A DNA stretch of 64,000 nucleotides from Anatilimnocola aggregata (GCF_007747655.1 NZ_CP036274.1:1054001-1118000), one strand, 5' to 3'. Counted from the first letter of the stretch, positions 47,531 through 56,594 are shown. Numbers and translations: made by a program. Notes: generated from the letters alone by a model not told the origin.

Positions 47531-48586
47531 TCAAAACTTCCCATCCGTCGTCTGAAAGTGGGTCGGCTTTCCTAGGCTCTCGCCGCCGCGGGCGACCCAG
47601 TCGGCAGTCCAGGCAATCATTTGCGCGGCATTCACCTGCGGCGCTCCCAGGTACTGGTAGCCATCGCGACCATCGTTCAGCAGGGCGCGCGTTCCCTCTT
47701 CACCTCGAAACGTCACCTTCCGATTCATCCGGTCTCCCAGCTGATGAGCCACCTCGCGCAAGCTGAGGATTTCGTCGCCGGCGAGGTTGATTACCCGCGG
47801 CGGTGAACTGCCGTGCGCGAAGCCCCGCAGCGACATCCGGTTCGCATCGGCCAGCCAGATGACATTCACGCGCGACAGACTCACATCGACCGGGCGACCG
47901 GCGGCAATTTCGTGAGCCAGGTCGACCAGCACGCCGTAGCGCAATTCGGTCGCGTAGTTCAGCCGCAGCAAAGTCAGCGGAATGTTCAGCCCGCGGCTGA
48001 AGTGCTCGTACATTCGCTCGCGCCCGACAGCCGTCATGCTGTACTCGCCGTCGGCTTGCAGCGGGTCGCTCTCGCGACTGCCATGGTTCGGCGAGCCGTC
48101 AGGCAGTTGAATCGGGACCATTCCATAGACATTGCCGGTCGAGAACGCCACGATGCGACTCTGGCGATAACGGCGGCAGATGACCGCCGGGGCATAACAG
48201 TTCATCGCCCAGCTATAACTCGGGTTCTGTGTCGCGCCGAACTTGAAGCCGCTCATCGATACGACCAGGCCGGCGTCTGGCAACTTCGCCACGGCCTCGT
48301 CATCGAGCAGATCGCAGGCCTGCGTTTCGATTCCCCAACTTTCCAGCCGCTGGCGCAAATCTCCGCTGCCGAACCGCGAGACGCCGATCACGCGCCGCTT
48401 GCTTCCCGCAGCATCGAGCGCGCGGCGGGCCATGCGCGCCATCGTCGGCCCCATTTTGCCGCCGACGCCGAGAAACAGAAGGTCGCTATCGAGGCCGCGC
48501 AGCGTCTCAATCACGGCTTCATCGGGCTCACTGAGGAATGTTTCGAGTTGTTCGACGCTAAGCGGGGCGGGCGAAAGTTTATTCAT
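47531..48586 (-). CDS. NAD-dependent epimerase/dehydratase
   Basis: 351 aa from ATG at 48586 (MNKLSPAPLSVEQLETFL); the longer frame adds unlikely residues. The nucleotide-binding loop is LGVGGKMGPTMARMARRAL. Later segments AFSTGNVYGMVPI, YSMTAVGRERMYEHFSR (a YxxxK-like site is not clear) and INLAGDEILSLREVAHQLGDRM fit extended SDR enzymes. Substrate unknown. It is flanked by the repeat-rich gap and is divergent from the prenyltransferase-like gene. Confidence 0.85.
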   Translation of the reverse strand: MNKLSPAPLSVEQLETFLSEPDEAVIETLRGLDSDLLFLGVGGKMGPTMARMARRALDAAGSKRRVIGVSRFGSGDLRQRLESWGIETQACDLLDDEAVAKLPDAGLVVSMSGFKFGATQNPSYSWAMNCYAPAVICRRYRQSRIVAFSTGNVYGMVPIQLPDGSPNHGSRESDPLQADGEYSMTAVGRERMYEHFSRGLNIPLTLLRLNYATELRYGVLVDLAHEIAAGRPVDVSLSRVNVIWLADANRMSLRGFAHGSSPPRVINLAGDEILSLREVAHQLGDRMNRKVTFRGEEGTRALLNDGRDGYQYLGAPQVNAAQMIAWTADWVARGGESLGKPTHFQTTDGKF

Positions 48587-48726
48587 GCGGCAATCATAAA
48601 CCCCTCCCGCGTGCCGCTCAAATCCGTGACAATCGTAGCAACCGCAATTTGCCTCCCCCCGTAGCCGAGTCATTCCCTGGCTCGTACTTTCCGGTCATGG
48701 AATGATCGGATTACGATAAACTTGCC

Positions 48727-49665
48727 ATGCCCGCTTATCTCGAACAGCTGACCATCCGCGTGGCCGAAGGGCTGGGCCAACTGACAGACGCCGAGCGGTC
48801 ATTGCAGACCCGCTATTTTCTGGCTGCGCAAAAAAGTGACGGCGGCTTCGGTGGTCGCGAAGGTGGCAGCGATTTGTATTACACGGGCTTTGCACTCCGC
48901 GGCCTTGCGGTCCTGGGCGAGTTATATGGCCCCGTCGCCGAACGGGCGGCGGCCTTTTTGCAATCGAAGCTGGGCGGGCAGGAATCGATTGTCGATTTCT
49001 TCTCGCTCATTTATGGCGGCATGCTCATCAAATCGGCGGCCGGCATCGACGTCTTCGCCAACAGTCAGCCCGGCTGGCAAGACCAGGTGGCAACCTGGCT
49101 CGAAACGCTCCGTCGCGCGGACGGCGGCTACGCGAAAGGAATCGAAGGGCAAGCCAGCAGCACCTATCACAGTTTTCTCGTCGTCATTTGCCTGCAACTA
49201 CTCGACCGCCTCCCCCCCGAGCCTGCACGGCTTCTGACCTTCTTGCGCTCGCAAGCGGCCGAAGAAGGGGGCTTTCGCGAAATCAAGGCCGGCAAGCGCG
49301 CCGGGACCAATCCCACCGCAGCTGCCATTGCGACCTTCAAGATTTTGGACGCGCTCGACGAAAACACTCGCCTCGATACCATCGACTTCCTGCTCGACAT
49401 GCAGACCGACGAAGGGGGCCTGCGGGCGAACACCCGCATTCCCATTGCCGACTTGCTCAGCACGTTCACCGGGCTGACGACGCTCGAAGACCTCGGAGGC
49501 CTGGCCGAAATCGACCTCGCCGCGGCCGAGCGGTTTGTCCAATCGCTCCAGCGCGAAGAGGGTGGCTTTCATGCCGCTGCTTGGGACGGCGCGCATGATG
49601 TCGAATATAGTTTTTACGGACTCGCGTCTCTCAGTTTCTTTGCCCGGCGAAGAATGATGAAATGA
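48727..49665 (+). CDS. prenyltransferase/squalene-cyclase-fold protein (beta-subunit-like)
   Basis: 312 aa made of five alpha-alpha repeats, each with a QxxDGGF/EEGGF-type turn: QKSDGGFGGREGGSDLYYTG, RRADGGYAKGIEGQASSTYH, AAEEGGFREIKAGKRAGTNP, QTDEGGLRANTRIPIAD and REEGGFHAAAWDGAHDVEYS. The pattern is that of Rab geranylgeranyltransferase beta subunits. Aligning by eye to the zinc site, the Asp is kept (IADLLS) but the Cys position is Leu and the His position is Tyr (VEYSFYG), so zinc-dependent prenyl transfer is unlikely. No signal peptide. It may be a binding protein. It precedes the ABC exporter genes. Confidence 0.82.
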   Translation: MPAYLEQLTIRVAEGLGQLTDAERSLQTRYFLAAQKSDGGFGGREGGSDLYYTGFALRGLAVLGELYGPVAERAAAFLQSKLGGQESIVDFFSLIYGGMLIKSAAGIDVFANSQPGWQDQVATWLETLRRADGGYAKGIEGQASSTYHSFLVVICLQLLDRLPPEPARLLTFLRSQAAEEGGFREIKAGKRAGTNPTAAAIATFKILDALDENTRLDTIDFLLDMQTDEGGLRANTRIPIADLLSTFTGLTTLEDLGGLAEIDLAAAERFVQSLQREEGGFHAAAWDGAHDVEYSFYGLASLSFFARRRMMK

Positions 49666-49676
49666 CTGCCTTGTTC

Positions 49677-49775
49677 GTTGGAGTTCCGGCTTTAGCCGGC
49701 TTTGGTTTTTCAAATCGAACTATCAAGGCAAGCCGGCTAAAGCCGGAACTCCAACAATAGCCGGAACTCCAACAA
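49677..49775. repeat. inverted-repeat element (GTTCCGGCTTTAGCCGGC type) plus partial copy
   Basis: Perfect 26-base arms at 49677-49702 and 49730-49755 enclose 27 bases, a strong possible hairpin. A partial third copy (TAGCCGGAACTCCAACAA) follows at 49758-49775. It lies directly between the prenyltransferase-like stop and the ABC ATPase start. Confidence 0.92.
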
Positions 49776-49796
49776 ATTTAGATCGCGGAACAACGC

Positions 49797-50474
49797 ATGG
49801 CAGACTTGATCGTCGAGCATGTTCGCAAAGAATTCCCCACGCGTGGCGAACCTCTCGTCGTGCTGCGCGATGCTTCGCTCCAGCTTGGCGCTGGCGAGAA
49901 TGCCGCCATTCTCGGCCCCAGTGGCTCGGGCAAGAGTACGCTGCTGCATATCATCGGCGGGCTCGATCGGCCGACGAGTGGCAGCGTGAAGCTGGCCGGG
50001 CAAGATCCCGCGACGCTGGGTGAAGTGGAACTCGCGCGGTTTCGCAACCGGAACATCGGCTTCGTTTTTCAAGATCATTATCTGCTGCCGCAACTGACGG
50101 TGCTCGAAAACGTCTTGATCCCCGCGCTGGCCGAAGGGGCCCCAACGGCCGACGATCTGGCGCGGGCGCGGAACCTGCTCGACCGCGTGGGTCTCGGGCA
50201 GCGGCTCGAACATCGTCCCGCGGAACTTTCTGGTGGTGAACGACAGCGAGTGGGCGTCGCGCGGGCCTTGCTGCTCAAGCCGGCCTTGCTGCTGGCCGAT
50301 GAGCCAACGGGCAATCTCGACCGGACCAATGCCACGGGCATCGGTCAGCTGCTGCTCGAATTGCAACAGCAAGAACAGAACATGCTCCTCGTCGTCACGC
50401 ACAGCAGCGAACTTGCCTCGCTGCTGCAGCGGCGGTTCGAAATCGACAACGGCGAGTTGCACGCCCAAACTTAA
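49797..50474 (+). CDS. LolD-type ABC transporter ATPase
   Basis: 225 aa. Walker A LGPSGSGKSTLL, Q-loop FVFQDHYLLPQLTVLEN, signature LSGGERQRVGVARALLL and Walker B LLLADEPTGNLD are all present. The short form and TGNLD end are typical of MacB/LolD-type ATPases working with FtsX-like permeases. The permease starts 13 bases downstream. It probably powers lipoprotein release or substrate extraction at the inner membrane. Confidence 0.93.
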   Translation: MADLIVEHVRKEFPTRGEPLVVLRDASLQLGAGENAAILGPSGSGKSTLLHIIGGLDRPTSGSVKLAGQDPATLGEVELARFRNRNIGFVFQDHYLLPQLTVLENVLIPALAEGAPTADDLARARNLLDRVGLGQRLEHRPAELSGGERQRVGVARALLLKPALLLADEPTGNLDRTNATGIGQLLLELQQQEQNMLLVVTHSSELASLLQRRFEIDNGELHAQT

Positions 50475-50487
50475 GCGGAGAGTGAAC

Positions 50488-53400
50488 ATGAATTTCTTCC
50501 GCTTAGTCAGCCGCAGTTTGCAGTTTCATGCCTCGAAGCACTTCGCCGTGCTGCTGGGTGTGATGGCTGCCACGGCGGTCCTTACCGGCGCGCTCGTCGT
50601 GGGCGATTCCGTCCGCTTCAGCTTGCGGCACCTGACGCTCGATCGTTTGCGCCGCATCGATCATCTTCTGCTCGTCGATCGCTTCTTCCGAGCGGAACTG
50701 GCCTCCGAACTTCAGCAGAACTTCGGCTCGAGCGGCGAGATCGCCGCGGTTCCAGCCATCATCATGCCGACTGCCACGGCCGAAGTCCCGCGCGAGAAAG
50801 GTCGCTCGCTGGCGGCGGGCGTTACGCTCATCGCTGCCGATCAAGGCTTTTGGGATTTGAACGGCAGTGAAGGTGAGTCCGCGAAAATCATCGCGCCCAA
50901 ACCGGGCGAAGTGTTGTTGAACGAACCGCTAGCCAGTGAACTGAATGCGAAAGTGGGCGATACGCTCATTGTTCGCATTCCCAAGGCGACGCAAGTTTCT
51001 GAAGACAGTCCCCTGGGGCGCAAGGACGATCGACTGACCAGTCTCGCGGAATTGAAAGTGCGCGAGATCATTCCTGCCGAGGGACTTGGCCGCTTTAGTT
51101 TGCATCCCATGCAAACTTCACCGCGCAATGTCTACGTGGCGCTTGCGCCGCTGCAAGAGACGCTCGAACAGCCCGGCAAGGTGAACGCGATCCTCGTCGC
51201 AACCCAAGACGAGCGCCGTTTGAAGCCAGCGGCGCTCACCGCCAAGTTGCAAGCTGCTCTGCGTCCCACACTCGCCGACTATGGCCTCTCCCTCAAGCAC
51301 GTCACGCTCAACTTTGAGCAAGATGGCAAAGAAGAGCCGATCCTCAATTACTTCAGCTTGAGCACCAATCGGATGCTGCTGGACGAAACAACCGAGCGCG
51401 TTGCGCTCGAAGCGTTCAAGAAATTCGACGCCTATCCCGTCCTCACTTATCTGGCCAATTCCATCGACAAGGTCGGCGCGCCCGAGGGAACCAAGGGCAT
51501 TCCTTATTCCACCATTGCAGCGCTCGATCCTGCTCCCGATGGTCCGCTCGTTGATCGCGAGGGGAAGCCATTACCCAAACTGGCTGACGACGAGATCGCC
51601 CTCACCGATTGGGCTGCTGAAGATCAAGGGCTGAAGATTGGCGACAAGGTGCGCGTCACTTTCTTTGAGCCGGAAACGACGCACGGGGCTGAGAAGGAAG
51701 AGAGCGCCGAGTTCACGGTGAAGGCCATCATCCCGCTGACGGAGCCCACTGCCCCCTACTCGCGCCGCAAAGGTCCGCAGTTTCAACAGCGGCCGACGAA
51801 GGCCAACGATGCCGACCTGACGCCCGATGTCCCCGGGGTGACCGATCAGGCGAGCATTGCCGATTGGGATGCGCCGTTTCCGTTCGACTACAAAAAGATC
51901 CGCGCGCAGGACGACAAGTACTGGAACAATCATCGCACCACCCCCAAGGCCTATATCTCACTGGCCGCAGGACAAAAGTTGTGGCACAGCCGCTTTGGTC
52001 AGGCCACGTCGATTCGCATTCCTGCTTCGCCGGTTTTCACGGAAGAACTTTTGACGAAGGCATTCCTCGCCCAACTACAGTTGCAGAACGAGTTTCTTGG
52101 GTTTGAACTCATTCCCATCAAAGACCGCGACCTGGCCGCTTCGCAAGGGACAACTCCTTTCGACGTGCTCTTCTTGTTGCTGAGCATGTTCATCATCGGG
52201 GCCGCATTATTACTCATCTGGTTGTTGTTCCGCCTGGGTGTCGAACAGCGGGCCAGTGAAATTGGCTTGCTCCAAGCACTCGGCTGGCGACAACAACGCA
52301 CGGGCCGTTGGCTCGCCAGCGAAGGGCTGGTGGTTTCGATTCTCGGCGCGCTACTCGGCACCGCCGTGGGCATCGGCTATGCGTGGCTCATGGTCACCGG
52401 CCTGCGCACGTGGTGGGTCGGTGCGATTTCGTCGCCGTTTCTCCTGCTGCACCCGAGTACCCTGAGCCTGGTGATTGGCTTTGTCGTCGGCGTCATCGTG
52501 GCCCAACTAACGATTTACTTCAGCTTGCGGCAACTGCGAAAAGTTTCGCCCCGGCAATTGCTGGCGGGAGAAACGTCGTCGGCACTCGCCAATTTGCAGA
52601 GTGATCGAGCACTGCCGGCCTGGCGCCAAGCTTTGCCCTGGATGTTCCTTGTACTTGCCGCGATCCTTGCGGGCCTGGCCAGTGTGCTGAAAGCCGAAGC
52701 CCAAGCAGCCACCTTCATGGCCTGCGGAGCCAGTGTGCTCACCGGCCTGCTGATGCTCATCTCGCGACAACTGGGCGGGCAATCGCGCGCGAGTACAACT
52801 CCGTTTCGCTATGTCTTGCCATCGCTGGCGGTGCGCAACATCGGCCGCGCGCGGGGCCGCAGCATGGCCACGATCGCGCTCGTCGCAAGTGCCTGCTTCT
52901 TAGTAGTAGCCGTCAGTTCGTTCCGCTTAAGTCCCACCGAGCAAGGCGTTGGTGGATTCAATCTCCTCGCCGAAAGTGCCGAGCCGATTCTGCCCGATCT
53001 GAACGACCCCGCTGCTCGCCAGGCAGCTATGGGAAAAGATGCTACGAAGTTAGCTGATTCCCTCGTGCTGCCCATGCGGATGCGCGGCGGCGACGATGCC
53101 AGTTGCCGCAACCTCTATCAGGCTATGCAGCCGCGCGTCCTCGGTGTGACGCCTGCCGTGATCAACCATTTCGACTTGCCCGATGTGACGAAGTTTATCT
53201 TCGCCGCTTCCGCTGCGAAAACACCGGCCGAACAAGCGAACCCTTGGCAGCTGCTTGCCCAGCCAGCCGCCGACGGCGAACCAGTGAATACCGTGCTCGA
53301 CATGAACACCGCGCTTTACAGCTTGAAGTTGTACGGCGGCATTGGTCAGGAGTTTGAGCGCGACTATGGAGATGGCCCGCCGATCAAGTTCCGCGTCGTC

Positions 53401-54003
53401 GGCCTGCTGTCGAACAGTGTGCTGCAAGGGAGCCTGCTGATTGGCGAAGGCGATTTCAAACGTCTCTTCCCGCGAGTCAGCGGCTATCGATCGTTCCTCA
53501 TTCGGACGCCCGCCGCGCAAGAACGAGAAATCGCCACGGTCCTGGAAGAGCGGTTCGGTGACGAAGGCTTCGACGTCACTCAGTCCAAAATCCGGCTGCA
53601 AGATCTGCTCGCCGTGCAGAACACCTACATCAGCACCTTTCAAGCCCTTGGCGCCCTCGGCTTACTGCTCGGCACATTCGGCCTCGCTGCGGTGCAACTG
53701 CGCAACGTGCTCGAGCGCCGCAAAGAACTAGCCATGCTTCGCGCCACCGGCTTTCGCGCCGCGCGCATCGCCGGCATGGTCATGCTCGAAAACCTGTTCC
53801 TCCTCTGCGGCGGCATCTTCACCGGCCTGCTCGCAGCCCTCCTTGCCGTGCTTCCTCACATGTTCCTCGGCGGCGCATCGCTCCCTTGGCGCGACCTGGC
53901 TATCATGATTTCCGCGATTCTAGTGATTGGTTCACTCGTCGGCCTGCTTGCCGTGCGTGCCACACTCAAAGCGCCGATCCTGGCAGCATTAAGAGGCGAG
54001 TAA
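50488..54003 (+). CDS. large FtsX/MacB-type ABC permease
   Basis: 1,171 aa from ATG at 50488, with GGAGAG upstream. An N-terminal helix (about 17-38; HFAVLLGVMAATAVLTGALVVGDSV) leads to a periplasmic domain of about 500 residues. Helices follow from about 555 (VLFLLLSMFIIGAALLLIWLL), with a second FtsX-like unit at the C-terminus (ERRKELAMLRATGFRAARIAG and LENLFLLCGGIFTGLLAALL). The length is roughly that of two fused FtsX units, larger than a standard permease. It forms one operon with the preceding ATPase and may be the whole membrane part of the exporter. Confidence 0.9.
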   Translation: MNFFRLVSRSLQFHASKHFAVLLGVMAATAVLTGALVVGDSVRFSLRHLTLDRLRRIDHLLLVDRFFRAELASELQQNFGSSGEIAAVPAIIMPTATAEVPREKGRSLAAGVTLIAADQGFWDLNGSEGESAKIIAPKPGEVLLNEPLASELNAKVGDTLIVRIPKATQVSEDSPLGRKDDRLTSLAELKVREIIPAEGLGRFSLHPMQTSPRNVYVALAPLQETLEQPGKVNAILVATQDERRLKPAALTAKLQAALRPTLADYGLSLKHVTLNFEQDGKEEPILNYFSLSTNRMLLDETTERVALEAFKKFDAYPVLTYLANSIDKVGAPEGTKGIPYSTIAALDPAPDGPLVDREGKPLPKLADDEIALTDWAAEDQGLKIGDKVRVTFFEPETTHGAEKEESAEFTVKAIIPLTEPTAPYSRRKGPQFQQRPTKANDADLTPDVPGVTDQASIADWDAPFPFDYKKIRAQDDKYWNNHRTTPKAYISLAAGQKLWHSRFGQATSIRIPASPVFTEELLTKAFLAQLQLQNEFLGFELIPIKDRDLAASQGTTPFDVLFLLLSMFIIGAALLLIWLLFRLGVEQRASEIGLLQALGWRQQRTGRWLASEGLVVSILGALLGTAVGIGYAWLMVTGLRTWWVGAISSPFLLLHPSTLSLVIGFVVGVIVAQLTIYFSLRQLRKVSPRQLLAGETSSALANLQSDRALPAWRQALPWMFLVLAAILAGLASVLKAEAQAATFMACGASVLTGLLMLISRQLGGQSRASTTPFRYVLPSLAVRNIGRARGRSMATIALVASACFLVVAVSSFRLSPTEQGVGGFNLLAESAEPILPDLNDPAARQAAMGKDATKLADSLVLPMRMRGGDDASCRNLYQAMQPRVLGVTPAVINHFDLPDVTKFIFAASAAKTPAEQANPWQLLAQPAADGEPVNTVLDMNTALYSLKLYGGIGQEFERDYGDGPPIKFRVVGLLSNSVLQGSLLIGEGDFKRLFPRVSGYRSFLIRTPAAQEREIATVLEERFGDEGFDVTQSKIRLQDLLAVQNTYISTFQALGALGLLLGTFGLAAVQLRNVLERRKELAMLRATGFRAARIAGMVMLENLFLLCGGIFTGLLAALLAVLPHMFLGGASLPWRDLAIMISAILVIGSLVGLLAVRATLKAPILAALRGE

Positions 54004-54006
54004 ACA

Positions 54007-54228
54007 CAGGGTCGGGAGGTTTTTCGGGCTCGAAAAACCTCTTTGGCAAATCAATCGCGGTCCCGAAAATTCTCCTGACCAATTCGCGCAGATCAGCATT
54101 TCGGCAACGACCCGCTATCGATCAGCGCGAAATCGTAGCGCCACCGAACGTGGGTCAGGACAATGTTTCGGGCAAACCATCAATCTCCGGGCGCTGAGCC
54201 AGCGAGCCCGAAAAATGCCCCGACCCTG
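54007..54228. repeat. 222-base nested palindromic element
   Basis: Outer arms at 54007-54032 and 54203-54228 match at 23 of 26 bases (core TTTTTCGGGCTCG). Inner arms at 54062-54080 (CCCGAAAATTCTCCTGACC) and 54153-54172 are complementary with one mismatch and one gap. The nesting suggests a long foldback transcript or an old duplicated element. It sits in the convergent gap between the permease and purD genes. Confidence 0.8.
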
Positions 54229-54235
54229 GTGAAGC

Positions 54236-55564
54236 TTACCGCCGTGGCTTATCCCGCCACGTATCTTCTTTAGGGGGCAGGCGGGCTTTGTCGGAAATGT
54301 CTTTGCGGCACCAGGCACCAGGCCAGCGAATGCACTTCACGGCGGTATAGGCTTGCAACTTCGCAGCAGCCAACGTGTTGCCGAGCGCGGTGACGGCGAG
54401 CACGCGGCCGCCGTTGGTCACCACTTTGTTATCGACCAGCGCGGTGCCCGAGTGGAACACCTTCACATCGGGCAATGCGCCCGCTTCGTCGAGGCCGCGA
54501 ATCTGGCGTCCTTTTTCGTAGTCGCCGGGATAGCCTTCGCTGGCCATCACCACGCAGACAGCAGGGCGAGGATCCCACTTCAGCGGGCCCAGTTCGTCGA
54601 GCTTGCCGTCGATGGTCGCTTCAATCACATCGACCAGGTCGGTTTGCAGTCGCATTAGCAGTGGCTGACATTCGGGATCGCCCAAGCGCACGTTGTACTC
54701 CAGTACGCGCGGCCCTTGATTCGTCAGCATGATGCCCGCATAGAGCACGCCTTTGAACGGCTGCCGCGAGCGCTTCATCGCGTGGACGGTCGGCACCAGC
54801 ATGTGCTCTTCGATCCAAGAGAGCATCCGATCGTCGACAATGTGTGCCGGGCAATACGCACCCATGCCGCCGGTGTTCGGTCCCTTGTCGCCGTCATAGG
54901 CAGGCTTGTGATCTTGCGCGGGAGGGAGCGTGACAATCGTCCGGCCATCAGTAAAGGCGAGCACGCTGGCCTCCTGACCATCGAGCCGATCTTCGATGAT
55001 GAACTGCTTGCCGGCATCGCCGAACTCGCGCTTGCGGGCAATGCGGTCGATTGCATCGAGTGCATCGCGCCGCCGCTGACAAACAATCACCCCTTTGCCA
55101 GCTGCCAGGCCGTCGGCCTTTACCACGACCGGCACCGATTCGTCTTCCGACGGATAGCGGTCCAGAATGAATCGTTGCGCTGCTTCGGGGCTTTTAAAGA
55201 CGTGAAAATCGGCCGAAGGAACGTCGGCATGCCGGAGCATCTCTTTGCAGAAGATCTTGCTCCCCTCCAACTGCGCCGCTGCCCGGCTGGGGCCAAACAC
55301 CCGCAGCTTGGCCGCTTGAAAGGCATCGACCACACCTTCGACCAGCGGACCTTCCGGACCGACCACAGTCAGGTCGATCTTGGCCGTCTGCGCAAACTTG
55401 ATTAGCCCGGGGATATCGTTGGCCGCAATCGCTACGTTTTCCCCTTCTTCCAAGGTCCCCGCATTGCCCGGCGCGATGAAGACCTGGGTCACGCGCGAAC
55501 TCTGCCGCAGCTTCCACGCCAGCGCATGCTCGCGGCCTCCGTTGCCGATCACCAGTACTCTCAT
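54236..55564 (-). CDS. purD: phosphoribosylamine-glycine ligase
   Basis: 442 aa, normal for the family. It joins glycine to phosphoribosylamine with ATP in purine synthesis. The N-terminus MRVLVIGNGGREHALAWKL, the ATP-grasp segments (VVVKADGLAAGKGVIVC; GGMGAYCPA) and LEYNVRLGDPECQPLLMRL are diagnostic. The short extra tail (SDKARLPPKEDTWRDKPRR) is unremarkable. No other pur genes adjoin it. Confidence 0.97.
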   Translation of the reverse strand: MRVLVIGNGGREHALAWKLRQSSRVTQVFIAPGNAGTLEEGENVAIAANDIPGLIKFAQTAKIDLTVVGPEGPLVEGVVDAFQAAKLRVFGPSRAAAQLEGSKIFCKEMLRHADVPSADFHVFKSPEAAQRFILDRYPSEDESVPVVVKADGLAAGKGVIVCQRRRDALDAIDRIARKREFGDAGKQFIIEDRLDGQEASVLAFTDGRTIVTLPPAQDHKPAYDGDKGPNTGGMGAYCPAHIVDDRMLSWIEEHMLVPTVHAMKRSRQPFKGVLYAGIMLTNQGPRVLEYNVRLGDPECQPLLMRLQTDLVDVIEATIDGKLDELGPLKWDPRPAVCVVMASEGYPGDYEKGRQIRGLDEAGALPDVKVFHSGTALVDNKVVTNGGRVLAVTALGNTLAAAKLQAYTAVKCIRWPGAWCRKDISDKARLPPKEDTWRDKPRR

Positions 55565-55771
55565 CGCACATCCCCCGTCCGTTCGATCTCGCCGCTGCGG
55601 TCCGCGCCCCGTTTGTTCGCACCATTCACTCCCTGAATATAAGAAAGAAGGCCCAGATTCGGTAGGGACCGGCCCCGAGCACTCCTCACCAAGAAAACTG
55701 GCTTGCGTCCCGACGTTCCATGCGAAATGATCAAGCTGCGACCGTGTCTTGCCACCACCGCGACTTTTTCC

Positions 55772-56176
55772 ATGCCTCGCCCACCATCAGCGCCGAATAA
55801 TGGACCGCGCTGGTCGCTGCGCTTGGCCGATCAGGGGACTGCTGCCGTCATACTGCTCGTCGCGCTCGGCTACATCGGCGTGCATTGGTGGCGGCATCAG
55901 CAGGCCGAATCGAGATTGGTCGATATCGATCGCACGCCGGTGCTGGTGGCCAAGTTTCAGATCGATATCAACGCTGCTGACTGGCCGGAGTTCGCCCTGC
56001 TGCCCGGCGTGGGCGAAGTCCTCGCCAAGCGCATTGTCGACGACCGCCAGACCAACGGTCCCTTTCGCGATTGGAACGACCTGCGCCGCGTCCGCGGCAT
56101 TGGCCCCAAAACGTTCGAGGGAATCAAACCCTTCTTACTCCCCCTGGCCGACCTGAACGCCACCGCAGGCCCCTAA
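55772..56176 (+). CDS. ComEA-like helix-hairpin-helix protein
   Basis: 134 aa from ATG at 55772 (MPRPPSAPNNGPRWSLRL); longer starts exist. A single membrane helix (TAAVILLVALGYIGVHWW) is followed by two helix-hairpin-helix motifs: DINAADWPEFALLPGVGEVLAKRIVDDR and LRRVRGIGPKTFEGIKPFL, read in parts. The pattern is that of ComEA and related DNA-binding proteins of DNA uptake. No other competence genes are near, so function is provisional. Confidence 0.85.
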   Translation: MPRPPSAPNNGPRWSLRLADQGTAAVILLVALGYIGVHWWRHQQAESRLVDIDRTPVLVAKFQIDINAADWPEFALLPGVGEVLAKRIVDDRQTNGPFRDWNDLRRVRGIGPKTFEGIKPFLLPLADLNATAGP

Positions 56177-56313
56177 CCTCTCCGTTGCTAACTCCCCCGT
56201 TTCTTCGCACGGTCGTTGTCCTGCCGACTTTTACTTCCGGGCCCTTCCACCCGTTCAGTCGCATTGACATCCCGCAGACCACCCAACTACCATGCAACTT
56301 CACCCGAAACTTC

Positions 56314-56387
56314 GGGCGGTTAGCTCAGTTGGTTAGAGCGCCACTCTTACACAGTGGATGTCGTGGGTTCGAGTCCCCCACCGCCCA
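56314..56387 (+). tRNA. tRNA-Val (anticodon UAC)
   Basis: 74 bases fold as a cloverleaf. The acceptor GGGCGGT pairs fully with ACCGCCC, the D arm is GCTC/GAGC, and the anticodon stem CCACT/AGTGG carries loop CTTACAC, giving anticodon TAC. The T loop is TTCGAGT. The T stem GTGGG/CCCCC has one U-C mismatch. CCA is not encoded. A genomic island appears to begin directly downstream. Confidence 0.95.
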
Positions 56388-56402
56388 TTCTTAACGCCCT
56401 TT

Positions 56403-56420
56403 GCCGCAACGACTTGCGGC
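56403..56420 (+). terminator. hairpin after tRNA-Val
   Basis: A 7-base stem GCCGCAA/TTGCGGC with a CGAC loop starts 15 bases after the tRNA. Only a weak T-run follows, so it is a probable but not certain terminator or processing signal. Confidence 0.45.
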
Positions 56421-56430
56421 TACCGTGATT

Positions 56431-56464
56431 TTGGGTAAATCGCTTGGGTAAAAGATTGGGTAAA
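56431..56464. repeat. three direct copies of TTGGGTAAA
   Basis: TTGGGTAAA occurs at 56431, 56444 and 56456, 12-13 bases apart, between the tRNA and the island genes. Spacing of about one helical turn or slightly more suggests a protein-binding array or a remnant of an integration junction. Confidence 0.6.
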
Positions 56465-56477
56465 AAGGGACGGCAAA

Positions 56478-56515
56478 AACGAAAAAGCCCGCCGAGTTCG
56501 GCGGGCTTTTTCGTT
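56478..56515. terminator. bidirectional terminator hairpin at the island start
   Basis: A perfect 18-base stem (56478-56495 against 56498-56515) with a two-base loop, core CCCGCCGA/TCGGCGGG, is flanked by A-rich and T-rich ends (CTTTTTCGTTTTT). It can terminate transcription in both directions, insulating the AlbA_2 gene from the tRNA. Confidence 0.85.
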
Positions 56516-56594
56516 TTTAGTGCAACTAGCGCCTTGGCCGGCAGGGGCACTAGGTAAACTAGAATCACCACCGCTCACCCTGCCCAGGTGCCAC

